Source of the DNA: JANPBY01 sp031430645
GTDB taxonomy: Bacteria; Actinomycetota; Actinomycetes; DATJPE01
Reading direction: 5' to 3'
DNA: 58,186 nt
NCBI GenBank assembly: GCA_031430645.1
Contig: JANPBY010000113.1
Coordinates: 1 to 58,186, forward strand
Both the position numbers and the translations under genes were made by a program. Under the pieces are notes generated by a model. That model was not told the origin of the DNA. It saw only the letters and a list, made by a program, of their open reading frames with translations, and made no database searches. Numbering within the stretch: the first letter of the stretch is position 1; every line of letters starts with the position of its first letter. Below, one piece after another: positions 53,057 to 58,186 of this stretch.

Positions 53057-53682
53057 GGGTTCACACCAGCCGGCTCCGTGCCCCGAAGCTCCGTGCCCCG
53101 AAGCTCCGTACGGTCGCGCAGGGCCGGATCGAGGTGCGGCAAAGCTGCCCGCAACTGGCTACGTCCGCGATGAATCCGGCTGCGCACCGTACCCATCGGG
53201 ATGTCGAGAATCCTGGCAATCTCTTCGTAGGTGAGGCCCTCGATGTCGCAGAGCACCACCGCCGCTCGAAACGGGGGAGCGAGGGAGTCCAGGGCCTCCT
53301 GGACGTCGGTGTCGAACGTCGCGTCGAGATAGGCGCGCTCGGGTGTCGGGTCGCGCCCAGGGAGCCGATCGGCGGCATCCTCGGGGAGCGGGCCGAATCG
53401 GATCCTGACCTTTCGACGAACGCCATCGAGGAAGAGGTTGGTGGTGATCCGGTGCAACCAGCCCTCGAACGAACCCGGGGTGTAGCGCTCGAGAGAGCGG
53501 AACACGCGTACGAAGACCTCCTGGGTCAGGTCTTCAGCGTCGTAGCGGTTGCCGGTCAGTCGGTAGGAAAGCCGGTAGACGCGGTCACCATGCAGGCGGA
53601 CAACGTCCTCCCAGGACAGGTCTGCCGGGTCCAGCGACACGGGGGGAGCCGATCCGGAAACGCGGTTGGTCGTGCTGCGCAT
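53053..53682 (-). CDS. sigE: ECF RNA polymerase sigma factor, SigE-like
   Basis: A ~209-residue group IV sigma factor. Sigma2 region: VVRLHGDRVYRLSYRLTGNRYDAEDLTQEVFVRVFRSL; sigma4 region: ALDSLAPPFRAAVVLCDIEGLTYEEIARILDIPMGTVRSRIHRGRSQLR. ATG 53682 has GGGGAGG at the right distance. The C-terminal tail carries a 15-bp tandem repeat (RGTEL-type). The SigE label rests on the following rseA-htrA-tatB genes and the upstream O-methyltransferase, matching Mycobacterium. Directs the envelope-stress response. Confidence 0.9.
   Translation of the reverse strand: MRSTTNRVSGSAPPVSLDPADLSWEDVVRLHGDRVYRLSYRLTGNRYDAEDLTQEVFVRVFRSLERYTPGSFEGWLHRITTNLFLDGVRRKVRIRFGPLPEDAADRLPGRDPTPERAYLDATFDTDVQEALDSLAPPFRAAVVLCDIEGLTYEEIARILDIPMGTVRSRIHRGRSQLRAALPHLDPALRDRTELRGTELRGTEPAGVNP
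53074..53108. repeat. 15-bp tandem repeat at the 3' end of sigE
   Basis: CTCCGTGCCCCGAAG occurs twice in a row (53074-53088, 53089-53103), followed by the start of a third copy. It encodes the repeated TELRG pentapeptide; the length keeps the frame. Confidence 0.85.
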
Positions 53683-53766
53683 GACCAACCTCCCCTCACA
53701 AAACCTGGCTCAGCCGGCCAGGCGATCACCCCACCAGGCGGACTCAAATCGGCTCGCCCTCTAGCA

Positions 53767-53792
53767 AACGGAGCAGCAGCCCCGCCTGTTCC
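53767..53792 (-). promoter_or_regulatory. ECF-type (SigE-like) promoter of sigE
   Basis: On the minus strand GGAAC (53792-53788), then 17 nt, then CGTT (53770-53767). This matches the known ECF/SigE pattern GGAAC-N16-18-CGTT and lies ~85 bp upstream of sigE, indicating autoregulation. Confidence 0.7.
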
Positions 53793-53795
53793 CCG

Positions 53796-53801
53796 TATCC
53801 T
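53796..53801 (+). promoter_or_regulatory. -10 element of the leaderless O-methyltransferase gene
   Basis: TATCCT, exactly 6 nt before the GTG at 53808, back to back with the sigE promoter. Confidence 0.55.
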
Positions 53802-53807
53802 TCCTCC

Positions 53808-54440
53808 GTGCCCGGCAGCCTGAACCAATCCTGGACCTACGCCGACAGTTTCGTCCCTGAGGACGAAGTGCTTGCGGCGGCTCGTCGTCGCGCCGAGGAA
53901 GTGGGGTGCATCCCCATCGGCCCCGGTGGGGGCGCAGTGCTCCGGCTGCTCGCCGCGATGCTGAACGCGCGATCCGTGGTCGAGATCGGCACCGGAACAG
54001 GCGTTTCCGGCGTCTGGCTGCTCCGCGGCATGCATGCGGACGGAGTTCTGACCTCCATCGACACCGAGGCGGAACACCAGCGGCTGGCCCGCGAGACCTT
54101 CGCCGAGGAGGGCGTACCGCCCAATCGCGCGCGCCTGATCACCGGCCGTGCCGTTGAGGTCCTGCCCAGGTTGACCGACGGCGGCTACGACCTCGTGCTT
54201 GTCGACGGCGCCAAGCAGGAGTACGCCGATCACCTGGTCGAGGCCATCCGTCTGCTGCGCCCCGGAGGCGTCGTGGTCTTCGACAACGCCTTGTGGGGCG
54301 ATCGAGTCGCTGACCCCGCCCAGCGCGACCCGGACACCGTCGCCATTCGCGAGCTGGGCAAGGCCGTTCGAGACCACGAGGAACTCGTTCCGGCGCTCCT
54401 GCCGGTCGGGGACGGCTTGCTCGTCGCTGTGCGCCGCTGA
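53808..54440 (+). CDS. Class I O-methyltransferase (Rv1220c-like)
   Basis: A 210-residue methyltransferase of the CCoAOMT/O-MT family 3: VVEIGTGTGVSGVWLLRGM (SAM motif I), LTSIDTEAEHQRLARETF, YDLVLVDGAKQEYADHLVEAIRLLRPGGVVVFDNALWGDRV, where D-x-x-K-x-x-Y and DN are the metal/catalytic positions of the family. Lies divergently upstream of sigE as Rv1220c does in M. tuberculosis. Substrate unknown, likely a catechol-like hydroxyl. Confidence 0.9.
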   Translation: MPGSLNQSWTYADSFVPEDEVLAAARRRAEEVGCIPIGPGGGAVLRLLAAMLNARSVVEIGTGTGVSGVWLLRGMHADGVLTSIDTEAEHQRLARETFAEEGVPPNRARLITGRAVEVLPRLTDGGYDLVLVDGAKQEYADHLVEAIRLLRPGGVVVFDNALWGDRVADPAQRDPDTVAIRELGKAVRDHEELVPALLPVGDGLLVAVRR

Positions 54441-54489
54441 CTGGGCCGCCTCCAGGATTCGGCTACCGGATCCGACCAACTGGCAGACG

Positions 54490-54524
54490 AAGGCCCCTCC
54501 GGATTTGAGTCCAGGAGGGGCCTT
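54490..54524. terminator. Bidirectional terminator between O-methyltransferase and DUF3117
   Basis: AAGGCCCCTCC (54490-54500), a 13-nt loop, then GGAGGGGCCTT (54514-54524): a perfect 11-bp stem between convergent genes, with flanking A and T residues on each side. The best terminator in the window. Confidence 0.85.
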
Positions 54525-54550
54525 TGCTGTGCTTGATGGTAAGGATTCGG

Positions 54551-54715
54551 TCAGCCGACGGCCTTGAGGGCGTCGCCGAGCGCCTGCGCCTCGACCGGGG
54601 TGAGCTCGACGACGAGCCGTCCGCCTCCCTCGAGCGGGACACGCATCACGATGCCGCGTCCCTCCTTGGTGACCTCGAGCGGGCCGTCGCCCGTACGCGG
54701 CTTCATGGCCGCCAT
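54551..54715 (-). CDS. DUF3117 protein (Rv1211-like)
   Basis: A 54-residue protein MAAMKPRTGDGPLEVTKEGRG... ending TPVEAQALGDALKAV, the highly conserved actinobacterial DUF3117 family of unknown role. GGAAGGGG precedes ATG 54715; longer upstream readings are not needed. In M. tuberculosis it lies next to tagA; here tag is ~2 kb away, separated by the PaaX, PH-domain and VOC genes. Confidence 0.9.
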   Translation of the reverse strand: MAAMKPRTGDGPLEVTKEGRGIVMRVPLEGGGRLVVELTPVEAQALGDALKAVG

Positions 54716-54734
54716 GCGCTTCCCCTTCCTGCTC

Positions 54735-54762
54735 CAAGACACTGCCGTCAAGACACTGCCGT
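54735..54762. repeat. 14-bp tandem duplication in the DUF3117 leader
   Basis: CAAGACACTGCCGT occurs twice without a gap, followed by CAAG. On the minus strand it gives two TTGACG words upstream of the DUF3117 ribosome site. Confidence 0.8.
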
Positions 54763-54902
54763 CAAGTACGTGTCGTATGTCTCGCACCCGCGCGTTCACG
54801 GGCCATTCCTAAGCCCATTATCCCGCATCCGGACCCCTCTCCCGAACCACCCCGGCAAGGGCCGGTGTTCAGCGGCTGCTTGAGGGCGGCAGACTGCGGC
54901 GC

Positions 54903-55697
54903 GTGCACGCCCGATCCGCGCTTTTTGACCTCTACGGCGACCACCTGCGCGCCCGTGGCGGCGAGGCGCCGGTCGCCGCCCTGGTCCGGCTGCTCTCAGC
55001 CCTGGGCATCGCTGCCCCCGCCGTGCGGACCGCAGTCTCCCGGATGGTGGGCCAGGGCTGGTTGACGCCGGTCACCCTCGCCCAGGGGCCGGGGTACGCG
55101 CTGACGCCCATGGGCATCCATCGCCTGGAGGACGCCGGGCAGCGGGTCTACCGCAGCAGCGACCTGGAGTGGGACGGCCGCTGGCATCTGCTCGTCACCT
55201 CGCGGGTCGCCAGCCGTACGACCCGGCAGCGACTCGACGCCCAGCTGCCGTTCCTGGGCTATGCCAAGGTCGCGGACCGGATGTGGGTGGCGCCCCGACC
55301 GCACGAGGATGCGGAGGGGGTCATCCTCGGGGAGGGGTTGCGCGTGCAACGGTTCATGGCGACCCATGAAGGGCCAGAGGCCGGCGTGGGTTCGGTGACG
55401 GACATGGTGACGCGGGCCTGGGAGTTGGACTCCTTGGGCTTGGCCTACGAGCAATGGCTCGCCGAGGCCACGGACCTTCTTGGGAAAGAGCCAGCAGACG
55501 ATGAGGCCGCCTTCGCCGTGCGCAGCGAACTGGTCCACGGGTGGCGCAAGTTCCTCTTCCGCGACCCGGGGCTCCCTCGGCTGCTGCTCCCGACGGACTG
55601 GCCGGGCACCGCGGCTGCGGACTACTTCGCCGCCGAGTCCGCCCGGCTACTCCCCGCGGCAGCTCGCCACGTAACCGCTTGCCTCTCCCCCCGCTGA
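54903..55697 (+). CDS. PaaX-family transcriptional regulator
   Basis: A 264-residue protein with a winged HTH at the N-terminus (ALVRLLSALGIAAPAVRTAVSRMVGQGWLTP), the PaaX central domain (WDGRWHLLVTSRVASRTTRQRLDAQLPFLGYAKVADRMWVAPRP) and the PaaX_C region (YEQWLAEATDLL ... FAVRSELVHGWRKFLFRDPGLPRLLLPTDWPG). PaaX represses phenylacetate degradation genes and binds phenylacetyl-CoA, but no paa genes are here, so the target is unknown. The last codons and stop lie within the palindromic repeat at 55687. Confidence 0.88.
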   Translation: MHARSALFDLYGDHLRARGGEAPVAALVRLLSALGIAAPAVRTAVSRMVGQGWLTPVTLAQGPGYALTPMGIHRLEDAGQRVYRSSDLEWDGRWHLLVTSRVASRTTRQRLDAQLPFLGYAKVADRMWVAPRPHEDAEGVILGEGLRVQRFMATHEGPEAGVGSVTDMVTRAWELDSLGLAYEQWLAEATDLLGKEPADDEAAFAVRSELVHGWRKFLFRDPGLPRLLLPTDWPGTAAADYFAAESARLLPAAARHVTACLSPR

Positions 55698-55759
55698 GTG
55701 TGACGTTGTGTACACGACACGCGGCGTGTCGCGTACCGAACGTCACACTCAGCGGGGGG
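55687..55759. repeat. 73-bp palindromic repeat, copy 1
   Basis: Left arm CCCCCCGCTGAGTGTGACG (55687-55705) is the exact complement of the right arm (55741-55759). The centre is also near-palindromic (GTACACGACACGC against GCGTGTCGCGTAC, one mismatch). The stop of paaX (TGA 55695-55697) lies in the left arm. It sits between convergent genes and could act as a bidirectional terminator. Confidence 0.9.
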
Positions 55760-55767
55760 AAAGCGGC

Positions 55768-56133
55768 CTACGAAACGTCAGCCCGACGCAACCGGGTCCG
55801 CCGTCCCGAGTTCTCCCCGACGACAACGGTCACGATCCCAAACCAGGGTTCGACGGAGATCGTCTGGATGTCGCTCCAGCGGATGACCCGTCGGTTGAAG
55901 TTGTGCACCACCAGGGCCTGATGCGTCAGGGTCACCCCCTGCCACCAAGAACAGAGGACCGCCGCGGACAGGATGACGAGCAGGAGCGTGCGTTCGACGA
56001 GACCGGCGTAGGAGTTTGCGAACGTGAACAGAAGAAACAAGGGGAAGACGCCGAACGCAACCCAGTTCTGATCCAAGGTCGGACGGAAGCGGACCCGTTG
56101 ATCTGCCCGCGTCGCTGCCGAGGCCGCTGTCAC
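55768..56133 (-). CDS. Small PH-domain membrane protein
   Basis: A 121-residue protein: two adjacent hydrophobic helices (~23-42 and ~48-65), then a bacterial PH-like domain (GVTLTHQALVVHNFNRRVIRWSDIQTISVEPWFGIVTVVVGENSGRRTRLRR), the usual PF10756-type pattern in actinobacteria. Function unknown. It is neatly bracketed by two copies of the palindromic repeat (9 bp beyond its stop, 85 bp upstream of its start). Confidence 0.8.
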   Translation of the reverse strand: MTAASAATRADQRVRFRPTLDQNWVAFGVFPLFLLFTFANSYAGLVERTLLLVILSAAVLCSWWQGVTLTHQALVVHNFNRRVIRWSDIQTISVEPWFGIVTVVVGENSGRRTRLRRADVS

Positions 56134-56218
56134 CGCTTCTCGCGTCCGCTGTTCCCCTCCACTCTAGGCATCGCAACTTCCCGACCGCGGGAGTTCGATC
56201 AACCTTCGTCCCGGACCT

Positions 56219-56287
56219 CCCCGCTGAGTGTGACGTTGTGTACGCGACACGCCGCGTGTCGCGTACGAAACGTCACACTCAGCGGGG
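56219..56287. repeat. 69-bp palindromic repeat, copy 2
   Basis: Left arm CCCCGCTGAGTGTGACG (56219-56235) and right arm CGTCACACTCAGCGGGG (56271-56287) pair perfectly. The centre GTACGCGACACGC against GCGTGTCGCGTAC pairs perfectly too, so almost the whole 69 bp folds back. Very similar to copy 1 (55687-55759). Lies 7 bp after the stop of the minus-strand VOC gene. Confidence 0.9.
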
Positions 56288-56294
56288 TGCGGCG

Positions 56295-56687
56295 TCAGCC
56301 GCCGTACGGCTTGGTGATGATCTCCAGGATGTGTCCGCTGGGGTCCTCCCAGTAGAGCCCGCGTCCCCCGTCTCCGGTGTTGATCTCACCCGGCCGGTTC
56401 TGTCCCGAGTCAGCCCAATAGGTCAAGCCGCGCCCGACGATCCGCGCGCGGATCTCGTCGAAGTCCGGCTCGCCGACGAGGAACGCGTAGTGCTGCGAAG
56501 CGATCCCGCCACGTTCGTCCAGCCCGAAGGAGTCGGAGAAGTCCAGCGACACAGAGTTGTTCACCTGGACGACCAGGAAAGGACCGAACGGTGTGGGCGC
56601 GGCGAGCCCCAGGACGTCGGCGAGGAACTCCGCCGACTCCTTCATGTCGCGCGCGGCAACGATGGTGTGGTTCAGCTCGACAGGCAT
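56295..56687 (-). CDS. VOC-family (glyoxalase/bleomycin-resistance fold) protein
   Basis: A 130-residue protein with the paired beta-alpha-beta-beta-beta modules of the VOC fold: NHTIVAARDMKESAEFLADVLGL and YAFLVGEPDFDEIRARIVGRGL ... RGLYWEDPSGHILEIITKPYG. Candidate metal ligands are His (NHT), His (SQHYAF) and Glu (ILEI). Could be a dioxygenase, lyase or binding protein. GGAG precedes ATG 56687. Confidence 0.85.
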   Translation of the reverse strand: MPVELNHTIVAARDMKESAEFLADVLGLAAPTPFGPFLVVQVNNSVSLDFSDSFGLDERGGIASQHYAFLVGEPDFDEIRARIVGRGLTYWADSGQNRPGEINTGDGGRGLYWEDPSGHILEIITKPYGG

Positions 56688-56714
56688 GAGCACTCCTCTC
56701 CAGGTCGACCGGGC

Positions 56715-57296
56715 TCACACACGGTGGCAGCCCGCCAGGTGGTCGTCGACCAGACCGCAGGCCTGCATGCTGGCATACATCGTCGTGGGTCCGACAAAGA
56801 CAAAGCCGTGCGCCTTCAGCCCCTTGGCCAGGGCCTTGGAGGCGTCGGTCTGGGACGGAAGGTCCGACATCCGGCGGAGCCGTACGCCTTGCGTGCTCGG
56901 CGCGAAGGACCAGATCAGCCGGTCGAGCGCGCCATCTCCCTCGGCCTCGATCAGGTCAGCGGCCGCTCGCGCATTGGTCAGCGTCGCGGCGATCTTCAGT
57001 CGGTTGCGCACGATGCCGGCGTCGTTCATCAATCGCTCGGCGTCGCGCTCGTCGTACGTCGCGACCGTCTGGATCGAGAAGCCCGCGAAGGCGGCCCGGA
57101 AGTTCTCTCGTTTGCGCAGGATCGTCAACCAGGACAGCCCCGACTGGAACGCCTCAAGGGTGATCCGCTCGAACAGCTGCTCGTCCCCGTGGACCGGGCG
57201 ACCCCACTCGTCGTCGTGGTAGGCCGCGTAGTCCGGCGTTGAAGCCCCCCACGCGCAACGCGTCAGCCCGTCCGGTCCAAGGACTAGGTCATCCAC
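56715..57296 (-). CDS. tag: DNA-3-methyladenine glycosylase I
   Basis: A 193-residue Tag enzyme that excises 3-methyladenine. Zinc ligands in the family's layout: Cys and His in RCAWGASTPDYAAYHDDEWGRP and His-x3-Cys in DDHLAGCHRV. The catalytic Glu is in ITLEAFQSGLSWLTILRKRENFRAAF; the C-terminal GFVFVGPTTMYASMQACGLVDDH is diagnostic. Overlaps the SRPBCC gene stop by 8 bp. Equivalent to mycobacterial tagA (Rv1210). Confidence 0.95.
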   Translation of the reverse strand: MDDLVLGPDGLTRCAWGASTPDYAAYHDDEWGRPVHGDEQLFERITLEAFQSGLSWLTILRKRENFRAAFAGFSIQTVATYDERDAERLMNDAGIVRNRLKIAATLTNARAAADLIEAEGDGALDRLIWSFAPSTQGVRLRRMSDLPSQTDASKALAKGLKAHGFVFVGPTTMYASMQACGLVDDHLAGCHRV

Positions 57297-57843
57297 TGTC
57301 AGGTCCGGCGGCCGCTGACCCGCTGCCTGCGCGATGCTCGGCCTCGACGTCCCGCGCCAGCTTCTTCAGCGACGACGCGACGCCGGCCTTGAAGGCGGGA
57401 GCGACGACGGGAAAGCCGAGTTTCCCCAGGCGCCCCAAGGGAAGAATGAGTTGCTCGGACCAGACGAGCCGGGCTCGGTTGCCCGGTAGGGCTAGCACCT
57501 CGAAGACCCCGGTGCCCTTCACCACGCGCCCGGTGTGCAGGACCTCGCAGCGCCGCGGCGGGTCCCACAAGGTGATGATCATCGTGTCGAGGAAGCCGAG
57601 CTTGCCCACCCCGGTGAAGGCCTCGATCCCGGCGCCGACCCCGTGCCCTTGACCGTCGCCGCCGCGACCGGTGGACCGCACGGTCGTGCCGAGCATCCAC
57701 TCGCCTTGTCGCTCCCAGTCGGTGATCGCCGCCCACACGGCCTCGACGGGAGCCTCCACCAGGACGTCGATGATGACTTCAGCGTCGTGGGGCAGCGGAC
57801 CGTCAGACAACAGACTGGCGCCGTCGGCGGGTGGCTCAGACAT
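57289..57843 (-). CDS. SRPBCC-fold protein (polyketide cyclase/START-like)
   Basis: A 184-residue protein of the SRPBCC superfamily: AEVIIDVLVEAPVEAVWAAITDWERQGEWMLGTTVRSTGRGGDGQG ... LGFLDTMIITLWDPPRRCEVLHTGRVVKGTGVFEVLALPGNRARLVWSEQL. The fold binds hydrophobic ligands. In M. tuberculosis the tagA neighbourhood is similar. Overlaps both neighbours, so it is in one transcript with tag and the DivIVA-like gene. Confidence 0.85.
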   Translation of the reverse strand: MSEPPADGASLLSDGPLPHDAEVIIDVLVEAPVEAVWAAITDWERQGEWMLGTTVRSTGRGGDGQGHGVGAGIEAFTGVGKLGFLDTMIITLWDPPRRCEVLHTGRVVKGTGVFEVLALPGNRARLVWSEQLILPLGRLGKLGFPVVAPAFKAGVASSLKKLARDVEAEHRAGSGSAAAGPDSG

Positions 57844-58141
57844 CGCTCACGGTGCCTTGTGCATGCTCCGCCTGGCCGTACGCCGCCAGCTGCGCGTCGC
57901 GGTCGCGGAGCTCTGCAGCCAACCGGTCCAGGACTAGGTCGACCTCGTCCATCCGGTAGCCGCGAAAGCCGACGCCGAAGTGCACGGCATCGACATCGGC
58001 CGACGTCACAGGCGCCTCGGACGGCAGCCAGGGCCTGGGGCGATCGCTCCCCGGATCGCCGAGACCACCGCCCCAGCCACCGGCAACGACGGCGATCACG
58101 CCGATCACGAGCAGGGCCAGGAGTACGAAGAACACCGTCAC
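57836..58141 (-). CDS. DivIVA-domain membrane protein (Rv1209-like)
   Basis: A 101-residue protein: N-terminal membrane helix (VFFVLLALLVIGVIAVVAGGW), a short Pro/Gly spacer, then a DivIVA-domain segment VDAVHFGVGFRGYRMDEVDLVLDRLAAELRDRDAQL, where FRGYRMDEVD is the hallmark. Likely tethered to the membrane at poles or septa. First gene of the run to tag. GTG start with GAGCACG before it. Confidence 0.85.
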   Translation of the reverse strand: MTVFFVLLALLVIGVIAVVAGGWGGGLGDPGSDRPRPWLPSEAPVTSADVDAVHFGVGFRGYRMDEVDLVLDRLAAELRDRDAQLAAYGQAEHAQGTVSDV

Positions 58142-58166
58142 GTGCTCATCGTCGCACGCGGCCGCG

Positions 58167-58172
58167 TAGCCT
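58167..58172 (+). promoter_or_regulatory. -10 element of a leaderless gene entering the right edge
   Basis: TAGCCT with exactly 6 nt before an ATG at 58179. Confidence 0.45.
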
Positions 58173-58178
58173 GCCCGG

Positions 58179-58186
58179 ATGAATCC
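58179..58186 (+). CDS. Start of an unidentified gene, cut by the window edge
   Basis: Only ATGAATCC is visible, so the product cannot be identified. The call rests on the preceding TAGCCT-N6-ATG arrangement, the same as at several confident genes in this window. Confidence 0.35.

Noticed and set aside
53074..53103. CRISPR-like repeat
   Set aside because: The repeat units are directly adjacent with no spacers and lie in coding sequence.

Overview
The window is about 58 kb of high-GC DNA with the hallmarks of an actinomycete (Actinomycetota): GTG/TTG starts, many overlapping stop/start codons, leaderless genes with a TANNNT-N6/7-RTG layout, a WS/DGAT acyltransferase, an F420-type (Ddn-like) protein, a large NAD-dependent glutamate dehydrogenase, and a sigE-rseA-htrA-tatB-mrp block arranged as I recall it from mycobacteria. 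A Nocardioides-like organism (Propionibacteriales) is my best guess from gene content, but that is inference. No rRNA, tRNA, CRISPR array, intact transposase or prophage was seen.

Layout. 0.1-4.2 kb: PadR regulator plus an ABC/FtsX (MacB-like) exporter pair behind an operator array. 4.3-5.4 kb: prfB (RF2). 5.5-10.1 kb: a Tad/Flp pilus operon on the minus strand (TadA/CpaF ATPase, TadB, TadC, a tiny pilin candidate, two TadE-like and one TadG-like minor pilins), bracketed by two related long hairpins. 10.3-15.5 kb: a second ABC/FtsX pair, whose ATPase has both nucleotide-binding domains in one chain, divergent from a CGNR zinc-finger regulator. 15.6-25.0 kb: a five-gene minus-strand run (WS/DGAT, patatin, DUF6912-like, P5C dehydrogenase, NAD-GDH) joining neutral-lipid metabolism with proline/glutamate catabolism. 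25.2-27.0 kb: a cupredoxin-like lipoprotein translationally coupled to a polytopic membrane protein. 27.0-34.5 kb: an accessory stretch of small enzymes, hypothetical proteins and decayed genes, including a truncated epimerase joined to an HNH-endonuclease relic and a HAD plus aminoglycoside-phosphotransferase-like pair.

34.5-36.4 kb holds the rest of the Tad machinery (CpaE-like ATPase and SAF/CpaB protein), 24 kb from the main pilus operon, next to a BldC/excisionase-like DNA-binding protein. 37.6-41.8 kb: LysM protein, Rv3235-like protein and secA. 42-46.9 kb: acetyltransferases, an F420/NADP-binding reductase-like protein, a PhzF isomerase, a PiT phosphate transporter and an AIM24 protein. 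46.9-54.7 kb: soluble MgtE/CBS protein, DUF1003 protein, Mrp, TatB, HtrA, RseA-like anti-sigma factor, SigE-like ECF sigma factor, O-methyltransferase and DUF3117, an envelope-stress and secretion block with a visible ECF-type autoregulatory promoter. 54.9-58.2 kb: PaaX-type regulator, PH-domain protein, glyoxalase-fold protein, tag glycosylase, SRPBCC protein and a DivIVA-like protein.

The most notable non-coding content is a family of ~70-bp near-perfect palindromes (two complete copies around the PH-domain gene, one cut copy at base 1), the hairpin pair around the Tad operon, a ~110-bp element with inverted ends at 43.8 kb, the PadR operator array, and an apparent excess of the palindrome CGTACG.
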